From the NCBI GenBank assembly GCA_031264895.1, contig JAISDI010000210.1, positions 1-10,834 of the forward strand: 10,834 bases of DNA, written 5' to 3'. Made by a program: the position numbers and the translations under genes. The notes below the pieces were generated by a model. The model worked only from the letters and a program-made list of their open reading frames with translations, was not told the DNA's origin and did no database searches. Origin of the DNA: Endomicrobium sp. (GTDB lineage Bacteria; Elusimicrobiota; Endomicrobiia; Endomicrobiales; Endomicrobiaceae). Positions within the stretch are counted from its first letter, which is position 1. Each line of letters starts with the position of its first letter. This document shows positions 6,190 through 10,834 of this stretch, one piece after another.

Positions 6190-7230
6190 TTAATGAGAAC
6201 CGGAATCGCCGTGTTTCTTCACGCCCGCCGCTTCAAAAATATCCACATAAGTATTATCTATGAATTTTTGCGTGTCGAGATCTTTCGGCAAATAGCCCGT
6301 TTTCTTTAACTCGTCCGTAAAATAATATGCGTCTTTCTTGGTAGTATCTTGGTTGTTTATGAGATTATGTTTATGTCCGTATTTGTATGTCGTAAGCAGT
6401 TCTGCTACAAGCGCAGGATCGTCTCCGGGCAGATAATCTTTCTCGACGGCAATTTTTGCGGCTTCTTCGGGATTGTCCGCAACCCAGTCTGAGGCTTTCT
6501 GTAAAGCGGTAAGAATGGCCGCTATGCGTTTTGGCTGTTCTCTTATTTGTTTGCCCGAAGCATAAAGAAAGCAGCAGTATTTGCCAGCAAAAAGAGGATC
6601 AGTCGATATATCTGTGATTACTCTGTATCCGGCTTTTTGCGCAAGCGTCGCGTATGGATCCCACAGCGCGACTACGTCGAGGTCTCCTTTATCCGCAACC
6701 GATACAATCTGGTCTAAAGGATACGGAAGCCACTGAACGCCCGTCGTAGGGTCTATTCCGGCATTTGCAAGGACAACGCTTGTTACGGCCATGGGCGTTC
6801 CGCCTATCTCGTCTACTCCTATTCTTTTGCCTTTAAAATCTTTAGAGCTTTTGATAGGGGAATTTTCCGGCACGAGAATTTTTATGCAGCCTTGATGGAG
6901 ACCGCCTATAATTTTTATATCCAAACCTTCGTTTACCGACGGAAAAAATTGAAAATCGCCGTTTGCTATCGGATATTTCCCGCTTGCAAGCCCCGCTTTG
7001 TTTGTTTCAAAAGTTCCGCTTACAAGCACGGCATTTACGCCTTCGTCGGCAAAAAAGCCTTTTTCATAAGCTATGTAAAACGGCGTTCCGCATGCGCCGC
7101 CGCCCAAAGCTTCGATTTCTATCGTTCCGTACGGAAATTTTGAGTCGATTTTTTCCGCGCATGAAGTAAAAACTCCCAAAAATACGACTGCAAAAATAAA
7201 CATTGCTCCCACATACTTAAAAATTTTCAT
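6190..7230 (-). CDS. ABC transporter solute-binding lipoprotein, SsuA/TauA/NitT-type (first copy)
   Basis: This 346-residue solute-binding protein heads the importer operon (permease start 10 nt downstream). The N terminus looks like a lipoprotein signal ending FTSC, with Cys24 as the likely lipid anchor, though Phe at position -3 is a weak lipobox. It shares the family core with the second copy: IAYEKGFFADEG (about 53-64), GLDIKIIGG (about 102-110), LWDPYATLAQ (about 189-198) and NPEEAAKI. Cys47, Cys115 and the Cys219-Cys220 pair (YCCFLYA) match positions in the paralogue, and a GHKHN motif near the C terminus parallels that copy's HHHN. ATG at 7230 has a strong AAGGAG ribosome site 5-6 nt upstream. 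The upstream spacer is repeat-bearing, so transcription may begin there, but I found only a weak promoter candidate. The ligand is unknown: an organosulfur compound is suggested by context. Confidence 0.9.
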   Translation of the reverse strand: MKIFKYVGAMFIFAVVFLGVFTSCAEKIDSKFPYGTIEIEALGGGACGTPFYIAYEKGFFADEGVNAVLVSGTFETNKAGLASGKYPIANGDFQFFPSVNEGLDIKIIGGLHQGCIKILVPENSPIKSSKDFKGKRIGVDEIGGTPMAVTSVVLANAGIDPTTGVQWLPYPLDQIVSVADKGDLDVVALWDPYATLAQKAGYRVITDISTDPLFAGKYCCFLYASGKQIREQPKRIAAILTALQKASDWVADNPEEAAKIAVEKDYLPGDDPALVAELLTTYKYGHKHNLINNQDTTKKDAYYFTDELKKTGYLPKDLDTQKFIDNTYVDIFEAAGVKKHGDSGSH

Positions 7231-7295
7231 TTTTTCTCCTTTTGTTTAATCATAACTAAAATTTTTTTGTAACCAACATAATATCACTCTTGCCG

Positions 7296-7330
7296 GTCAT
7301 TCCCGAAGGTTTTTATCGGGAATCCATTTT
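7296..7330 (+). repeat. Dispersed palindromic repeat, copy 1
   Basis: Arms ATTCCCGA (7299-7306) and TCGGGAAT (7316-7323) enclose a 9-nt loop, flanked by GTC on the left and CCATTTT on the right. Other copies lie at 7373-7404, 8315-8348, 8367-8400, 8418-8452 and 10572-10610, all in spacers. It faces copy 2 in inverted orientation. Confidence 0.75.
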
Positions 7331-7372
7331 TATTGTAAATTTTCTTTTTCTCTTATCTCTAACGACAAACTT

Positions 7373-7404
7373 GGATGCCCGATTACAACCTTCGGGCATG
7401 ACGG
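7373..7404 (-). repeat. Dispersed palindromic repeat, copy 2
   Basis: Arms ATGCCCGA (7375-7382) and TCGGGCAT (7392-7399) are followed by GACGG. It is the inverse orientation of copy 1, with a compensated T-to-G/A-to-C pair in the stem. It lies about 16 nt past the end of the cyclase gene, so it would form a hairpin at that mRNA 3' end, but no U-run follows. Confidence 0.7.
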
Positions 7405-7419
7405 CAAAAGCGATTGTAT

Positions 7420-8244
7420 TTACTTTGTTTTAGTCGTTATCGCAAAAACTCTGCTGGTAAAACCCGTTCCGTCTTTAATGTTGGGAAAAGTAAGAAAAAC
7501 AATAGCTCCCGTAGGAGGCAGTTTGTCTAAATTTCTTAGAAGTTCGACATTAAGCTTATCGTTTTGAAGGACGTATCTTTCTTTTACAAAACCCAGCTTT
7601 TCGCCGGCAACGGCAGAATCGGTATCGGGCGTTTCATGCCCTATTACCGCAACGTTCCTTTCTTTTATAAGATATTCCAAAGCTTCCAAAGACCACCCGG
7701 GATAATGCGAAACTCCTTTTTTATCTTTATTTTCATACTGTTCGGCGCTGCGTTTTGACCAATCGCTTCTGAAAACAACAAAAGCGCTTTCAGGAATTTG
7801 TCCGTACTGTTTTTCGAAATCCAAAACGTCCTGTTTTGAAAGTTCATAATCCGGATTTTTTGCAACAGCTTTTGATTTGTCTATTACAACAAGTTTGTAA
7901 GCCAGCTCTCTCACGTCGGTATAATCGCTTGCCAATTTATGCCCTTTTGCAAAATGGCCGGGAAAATCCGTGTGAGTGCCGTACTGTCCGGGCAATGTGT
8001 AAAGCGACGATTCAAACCAGTTTTCCGTATTTTCAAAAGTGTATTTCGGCGTTACAAGCAAAGGGTCAAATCCATGCCAATGAGGCGTTTGCGGACTGAC
8101 TTCAAAACTTAAATCCACCCATATATAATCGGATTTAAGCGTATCCAGTTCCTGCCATAAATTTTTGTTCGTCTGAGCGTATGATTGCGACAATGTTATT
8201 GCCGCAATAGCCGCAACAACCGCTAATATTTTTAATATTTTCAT
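7420..8244 (-). CDS. Exported cyclase-family metal-dependent hydrolase (kynurenine formamidase-like fold)
   Basis: This 274-residue protein belongs to the cyclase family (PF04199-type, which includes kynurenine formamidase KynB and isatin hydrolase). The diagnostic motif appears as GQYGTHTDFPGHF (86-98), with His91, Asp93 and His97 as expected metal-site residues. The family's first His of HxGTHxDxPxH is replaced by Gln87. The later conserved segment GHETPDTDS (202-210) and the C-terminal LPPTGAIVFLTFP stretch also fit. A signal peptide (MKILK, hydrophobic run, likely cleavage after Ser-Tyr-Ala23) suggests a periplasmic enzyme, unlike cytoplasmic KynB, so tryptophan breakdown is not implied. 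ATG at 8244 has an AGGAG ribosome site about 8 nt upstream. It stands alone between two repeat-bearing spacers. Its place between metY and an importer suggests processing of an imported amide, lactone or ester, but the substrate is unknown. Confidence 0.85.
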   Translation of the reverse strand: MKILKILAVVAAIAAITLSQSYAQTNKNLWQELDTLKSDYIWVDLSFEVSPQTPHWHGFDPLLVTPKYTFENTENWFESSLYTLPGQYGTHTDFPGHFAKGHKLASDYTDVRELAYKLVVIDKSKAVAKNPDYELSKQDVLDFEKQYGQIPESAFVVFRSDWSKRSAEQYENKDKKGVSHYPGWSLEALEYLIKERNVAVIGHETPDTDSAVAGEKLGFVKERYVLQNDKLNVELLRNLDKLPPTGAIVFLTFPNIKDGTGFTSRVFAITTKTK

Positions 8245-8314
8245 TTTTTGTTCTCCTGTTATTTTTTATATATTTAACGACCATATACTGAGCCTTGTTT
8301 GTCGTTAACTTTTA

Positions 8315-8348
8315 ACATGCCCGATAAAAACTTTCGGGCATGACGACA
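8315..8348 (-). repeat. Dispersed palindromic repeat, copy 3
   Basis: Arms ATGCCCGA (8317-8324) and TCGGGCAT (8334-8341) are followed by GACGACA. Same orientation and stem variant as copy 2. Confidence 0.72.
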
Positions 8349-8366
8349 AAGATGATTTTATTTATT

Positions 8367-8400
8367 TGTCATCCCCGAATGCTTTAATCGGGGAACCATT
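8367..8400 (+). repeat. Dispersed palindromic repeat, copy 4
   Basis: Arms TCCCCGA (8372-8378) and TCGGGGA (8388-8394) with flanks TTGTCA and ACCATTTT. The stem variant CCCC/GGGG is again base-paired. Confidence 0.7.
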
Positions 8401-8417
8401 TTGCCGTTTTGCTGTTT

Positions 8418-8452
8418 GTCGTCATTCCCGAATGTCGTAATCGGGAATCCAT
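8418..8452 (+). repeat. Dispersed palindromic repeat, copy 5
   Basis: Arms ATTCCCGA (8424-8431) and TCGGGAAT (8441-8448) with flanks GTCGTC and CCATG. Same stem as copy 1. Confidence 0.75.
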
Positions 8453-8594
8453 GTTAGCTGTTGCCGTTTGTCGTCAATACAGCAAGCAAAGCTTGTCAGC
8501 ATTTGTCTTTAATACGACATATTTTTCGTACAAAAACCCTCACATTCGAAAAACCTTGATCTTATTAAATTTTATTTTGTGCATTTTATTTTCC

Positions 8595-9905
8595 TTATTT
8601 ATAATCTGCCGTTTTTTCAAAAGCCTGTTCCAAATCCGCGATTAAATCCCGCGCGTCTTCAAGGCCTACGGAAAGACGTATCAGGTTCAGCGGGATTTTT
8701 GCAAGTTCTAAATCGTCGTCGGTAAGTTCGCCGTGCGTAACTTTAAACGGGTCTATTACCAGCGATTTTGCGTCGCCAAGATTTGCAAGATATGTAAATA
8801 TTTCCAAAGCGTCTATAAATTTCTGACCGCGTTCCTTTCCGCCTTTTATTTCAAAAGACAGTATAGAGCCTGCGCCTTTTGGGAAGTATTTTTTTGAAAG
8901 TTCATTATAAGGGCTTGATTGCAGCGTCGGGTGATGAATTTTTTTGATATGCGGGCTTTTTTCGAGATATTCGAGAATCTTTTTTGTGTTGGCAACGTGT
9001 TTTTCTATTCTTTCCGAAAGCGTTTCTATTCCTATTAAAACAAGATAAGCGTCAAAAGGACTTAATGCCGAGCCGAAATAATTCAAATAGTCCATTCTGG
9101 CTTTTCCGATAAAAGCCGTATCGCCAAAAACGTCAAGATATGAGCGGCTGTTTCCTTCTTCGTCTCTGAGCGTATAATGTTTTTTGTGAAACTGTGGGAA
9201 CTTTTCTTTGTTCCATTTAAATTTTCCACCGTCAACTATAAGTCCGGCTATAACGTTGCCGTGTCCGCTCAAAGCTTTTGTAGCGGAATAAATGACAATA
9301 TCCGCGCCGTGTTTGAAAGGATTAAACAAATAAGGAGTAGCTACGGTATTGTCCACTATTAACGGTATATTATGTTTATGCGCAAGTTCCGCCAAAACGG
9401 GAATATCTGCAAGCGCGCCGTTCGGGTTGCTTATGGATTCGACAAAGATCGCTTTTGTGTCGGGCTTTATTTCTTTTTCAAGCTCTTTTATATTTTCTAT
9501 ATTTTTTGAAAAGTCAAAATTAATTCCAAAACGCGGAAGTATCGACTTATAGCTGTCAAAACTGCCTCCGTAAAGGTACGGGCTTGTAAGTATTCTCCCA
9601 CCGCCTTCGGTAAGCGCAAACAGCGTATAAGTTATGGCCGCCATTCCTGAAGACAAAGCAAGCGCCGCCGGAGCGTCGTCTAAAGCCGCAACTCTTTTTT
9701 CAAGAACGTCGACGGTCGGGTTATTGATTCTAGTGTAAAGCCATCCGTCTTCCCGATATGAAACTATTCTGTCGGCTCTTTGCGTTGAACCTAAATCATA
9801 AGAAGCGGTTTGATAGATCGGCACGGAAACGGCATAATTATGTTCTTTAGGATCGTAGCCTGCTCTTATTTTCAAAGTATCGAATTTCTGTTTGTTTTCT
9901 GACAT
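8595..9905 (-). CDS. metY: O-acetylhomoserine sulfhydrylase (O-acetylhomoserine aminocarboxypropyltransferase)
   Basis: This 436-residue PLP enzyme of the Cys/Met metabolism family joins O-acetylhomoserine with sulfide or methanethiol to give homocysteine or methionine in the cytoplasm. It shows the N-terminal MetY pattern (FDTLKIRAGYDP, VPIYQTASYDLGS), WLYTRINNPT (55-64), the phosphate-binding SSGMAA (85-90), Asp185 in IVDNT, and the PLP lysine Lys210 in IYSATKALSGHG. The length and the insert after GLIVDGG suit MetY rather than the shorter MetB/MetC. I chose ATG at 9905 because GGGGGA lies 8 nt upstream and the protein then starts as family members do. The frame is open to 9938 and would add 11 residues. 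A 59-codon ORF ends 32 nt upstream and both probably share the promoter at 10309-10337. Context with nitrogenase-like genes suggests capture of a thiol released by them. Confidence 0.94.
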   Translation of the reverse strand: MSENKQKFDTLKIRAGYDPKEHNYAVSVPIYQTASYDLGSTQRADRIVSYREDGWLYTRINNPTVDVLEKRVAALDDAPAALALSSGMAAITYTLFALTEGGGRILTSPYLYGGSFDSYKSILPRFGINFDFSKNIENIKELEKEIKPDTKAIFVESISNPNGALADIPVLAELAHKHNIPLIVDNTVATPYLFNPFKHGADIVIYSATKALSGHGNVIAGLIVDGGKFKWNKEKFPQFHKKHYTLRDEEGNSRSYLDVFGDTAFIGKARMDYLNYFGSALSPFDAYLVLIGIETLSERIEKHVANTKKILEYLEKSPHIKKIHHPTLQSSPYNELSKKYFPKGAGSILSFEIKGGKERGQKFIDALEIFTYLANLGDAKSLVIDPFKVTHGELTDDDLELAKIPLNLIRLSVGLEDARDLIADLEQAFEKTADYK

Positions 9906-9937
9906 TTTGCATTCCCCCGTTTTTTTATTAATGCGCA

Positions 9938-10117
9938 CTACTTAAACAAATTAAGCGAATTAAAAACTTTTATACAATCGTCTATTAAAACTCCTATATC
10001 ATTTGAATAAATTGAACTTATGTCAGAGTTGTTTTCGTTTTTTGCATAATTTTTTTTATTAATGCTTGTTGCGTAATTTCTTAAAACTTCGGTATATGTA
10101 GTTTTTATGTTTTCCAT
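9938..10117 (-). CDS. Small hypothetical protein, 59 aa, upstream of metY
   Basis: This is an unrecognised 59-residue frame running from ATG at 10117 to TAG at 9938-9940. It begins MENIKTTYTEVLRNYA and ends IDDCIKVFNSLNLFK. The ribosome site AGAGAGG stands 6 nt before the ATG, which is the main argument that it is real. It ends 32 nt before metY and lies downstream of the promoter at 10309-10337. It is rich in Asn, Lys, Ile and Ser, has one Cys (residue 48), no signal peptide or membrane segment, and a C-terminal third that could form an amphipathic helix. It is too polar and too long to look like a Met-rich attenuator leader. It may be a small partner or regulator, or a chance frame in AT-rich leader sequence. 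Confidence 0.5.
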   Translation of the reverse strand: MENIKTTYTEVLRNYATSINKKNYAKNENNSDISSIYSNDIGVLIDDCIKVFNSLNLFK

Positions 10118-10302
10118 TTTATGCCTCTCTTGCGGATTAAACCGGCCTGTTTTGTGTTGACAACCGTAAAAATAATTTGAATGTAAAAAAAAGTACTATC
10201 CGCGCATTCGTCTGCAAGAATGCATGAGGTTTTTAGGCAAGTATTGAGAGATGGTGTGTAAAAAATTGAATTTATTCATATTAAGTATATATGTTTTATT
10301 TT
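10118..10302 (-). promoter_or_regulatory. Long 5' leader of the small ORF-metY transcript
   Basis: About 185 nt separate the predicted start of transcription from the small ORF. On the minus strand it contains a GCATTC/GAATGC hairpin (10218-10223 with 10204-10209, 8-nt loop) and a T8 run at 10185-10192. GCGGAT (10198-10203) is complementary to ATCCGC (10132-10137), which lies 1 nt from the ribosome site, and CTCTC (10246-10250) can pair with the ribosome site itself. It lacks the conserved core of the S-box SAM riboswitch. It may be a regulatory leader of an unrecognised kind, or unstructured. Confidence 0.3.
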
Positions 10303-10308
10303 GAAACA

Positions 10309-10337
10309 ATTTTAAACAAATATTTTTCTTTTGTCAA
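10309..10337 (-). promoter_or_regulatory. Sigma-70-type promoter for the small ORF-metY unit
   Basis: Minus-strand TTGACA (10337-10332), a 17-nt spacer and TAAAAT (10314-10309) give a perfect -35, ideal spacing and a -10 with five of six consensus bases. Transcription would begin near 10302. It sits just beyond a terminator hairpin of the same strand, the usual arrangement at the head of a new operon. Confidence 0.75.
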
Positions 10338-10366
10338 GCATTATTTTCAATACATATATGTTTTAT

Positions 10367-10410
10367 AAAAAATTCGCATGATAATCAAATATACGCCGAT
10401 TATCATGCGA
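10367..10410 (-). terminator. Rho-independent terminator
   Basis: Perfect 13-bp stem: TCGCATGATAATC (10374-10386) with its complement (10398-10410), 11-nt loop. In the minus-strand transcript it is followed by one A and then U6 (10372-10367). It would end transcription entering from the right, shielding the metY promoter. No T-run follows on the plus strand. Confidence 0.75.
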
Positions 10411-10428
10411 TGAAAATAAATCTATAAA

Positions 10429-10521
10429 TTATATTGTATACGAAAATTTATTAGAGGCAGATTCTATTAATTTCAATAATGGCTGTAAGTAATCAGCAGA
10501 TCTTTTAACCCGGATATTCCA
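10429..10521 (-). pseudogene. Possible 3' remnant of a degraded gene
   Basis: One minus-strand frame reads SADYLQPLLKLIESASNKF and stops with TAA at 10429-10431, 18 nt before the strong terminator at 10367-10410. No start or upstream continuation is present in this frame, since a stop lies at 10522-10524. The terminator suggests a gene once ended here. I do not recognise the residues, and a 30-codon frame can arise by chance. Confidence 0.2.
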
Positions 10522-10571
10522 TTAGAGATAAGAATAATAAAGTAAAAACACGATGTTTTTGTTTTACGACG

Positions 10572-10610
10572 AAAATGGATCCCCGATAAAAACACTCGGA
10601 GATGACGACA
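10572..10610 (-). repeat. Dispersed palindromic repeat, degenerate copy 6
   Basis: TCCCCGA (10580-10586) pairs with TCGGAGA (10596-10602) with one mismatch. The flanks AAAATGGA and TGACGACA match the family in inverse orientation. An adjoining GTCATTGCAGCCATCCA (10624-10640) looks like a further decayed fragment. Confidence 0.6.
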
Positions 10611-10691
10611 GTCCCCACACTGTTGTCATTGCAGCCATCCAGAGATAACGTTAAGTTGTTTTGTTATAGCACAAGTCCGATTATAACGGCA

Positions 10692-10776
10692 ACTACGAAA
10701 TCCCCCGTCCGCAAAAGGCGCGGCCACCCCCTTTAAAAAGTGGGAATTTAACGACAAGACCTTTGCTTTTGCAGTA
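10692..10776. repeat. Second repeat-like block with CCCCCTTTAAAAAGTGGG palindrome
   Basis: The stretch from TACGAAATCCCCC to TTTAACGACAAG contains an imperfect CCCCCTTTAAAAAGTGGG palindrome and ends in TAACGACAA, a motif also seen next to palindromic repeats at 7360-7368 and (inverted) 8300-8308. It resembles a dispersed intergenic element, but only one copy is in the window, so repeat status is inferred. Confidence 0.35.
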
Positions 10777-10834
10777 ATTCCCGATTTTCCCTACGGATTT
10801 GAAAAATGGTTTTTTAATCATACGGCGTAATACG

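Larger units (their letters stand above)
8245..8594. other. 350-bp spacer between metY and the cyclase gene
   Basis: No gene is supportable here. The spacer holds three palindromic repeats (8315-8348, 8367-8400, 8418-8452), a small AAGC/GCTT stem near 8484-8497, and a repeated GTCGTTAA/TTAACGAC motif at its left end. A 14-codon frame right after metY is treated as chance. No clear U-tailed terminator for metY and no convincing promoter for the cyclase gene were seen, although AT-rich TATATA-like sequence lies at 8265-8290. Confidence 0.5.
10411..10834. other. Gene-poor right flank with repeat debris
   Basis: No intact gene can be supported over these 424 bp. From left to right it holds a 30-codon open minus-strand tail (10429-10521, possible gene remnant), an AAAAACA/TGTTTTT hairpin (about 10546-10562), a degenerate copy of the dispersed palindrome (10572-10610), a second repeat-like block (about 10692-10776), and an end stretch open on both strands. 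Confidence 0.5.

Noticed and set aside
7249..7276. TTGGTT-16-TATGAT promoter before the first binding-protein gene
   Set aside because: It matches the consensus only moderately and would start transcription almost on the ribosome binding site, leaving a leader of about 12 nt.
7296..8452. CRISPR array
   Set aside because: The repeats are few, in mixed orientation, irregularly spaced and internally variable, unlike direct repeats with uniform spacers.
8540..8584. 14-codon frame with AAGGA-like site directly after metY
   Set aside because: It is very short and Lys/Ile/Phe-rich, as chance frames in AT-rich DNA are. Its ribosome-like site overlaps the metY stop by coincidence of A-rich sequence.
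9906..9938. Upstream start for metY adding 11 residues
   Set aside because: ATG at 9905 has GGGGGA at proper spacing and matches the usual MetY N terminus. The extension MRINKKTGECK looks untranslated.
10118..10302. SAM (S-box) riboswitch in front of metY
   Set aside because: The characteristic conserved core segments of the S-box aptamer are missing. Only generic hairpins are present.
10690..10834. Short open frames on both strands at the right edge
   Set aside because: Both strands are open at once, the translated sequence follows repeat-like CCCCC/GGGGG blocks, and neither frame resembles a known family.

Overview
The window reads as part of an AT-rich bacterial chromosome (about 40% G+C by eye). 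Signal peptides, lipoprotein signals and two probably periplasmic hydrolases suggest a Gram-negative-type envelope. Nitrogenase-like component 1 proteins point to an anaerobe. My best guess is an Elusimicrobiota/Endomicrobia-like organism, because that group is known for group IV nitrogenase homologues. This is a low-confidence guess that rests on no marker gene.

Every gene I can support lies on the minus strand, so transcription runs right to left. Right part (about 8595-10834): a gene-poor flank carries repeat debris, a strong terminator hairpin (10367-10410) and a near-consensus sigma-70 promoter (10309-10337). A leader of about 185 nt follows, then a 59-aa unknown small protein (9938-10117) and O-acetylhomoserine sulfhydrylase metY (8595-9905). 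Middle (7231-8594): two repeat-bearing spacers flank an exported cyclase-family hydrolase (7420-8244). Left part (5-7230): a tight run encodes a lipoprotein solute-binding protein, a permease with a TTG start, an ATPase (ATGA overlap with the permease) and an exported alpha/beta hydrolase. After these come a full-length NifD-like protein (1873-3363), a second solute-binding lipoprotein (709-1755) and a second NifD-like gene (5-694), which stops at an in-frame TGA where its paralogue has Gly.

Inferred biology: nitrogenase-like component 1 genes beside an SsuABC/TauABC-type importer and MetY match the theme of group IV nitrogenase-like enzymes, of which methylthio-alkane reductase (MarBHDK) is the characterised sulfur-salvage example. 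A coherent model has the exported hydrolases trim an organic substrate outside the inner membrane, the two binding proteins feed one ABC importer, the NifD-like enzyme (with a NifH-like reductase outside the window) cleave it reductively, and MetY assimilate the released thiol or sulfide into methionine or homocysteine. No NifH, NifB or clear NifK is visible here, so the reaction is unproven. A nitrogen-fixing or other reductive role remains possible.

The most unusual local signals are: the premature TGA in the second NifD-like gene; the duplicated binding-protein/NifD-like pair; a perfect 13-bp inverted repeat touching the ribosome binding site of the intact NifD-like gene, preceded by a 4-codon minigene; conserved cysteines in both binding proteins; and the small protein and long leader ahead of metY. 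At least six copies of a short palindromic repeat sit only in the spacers.
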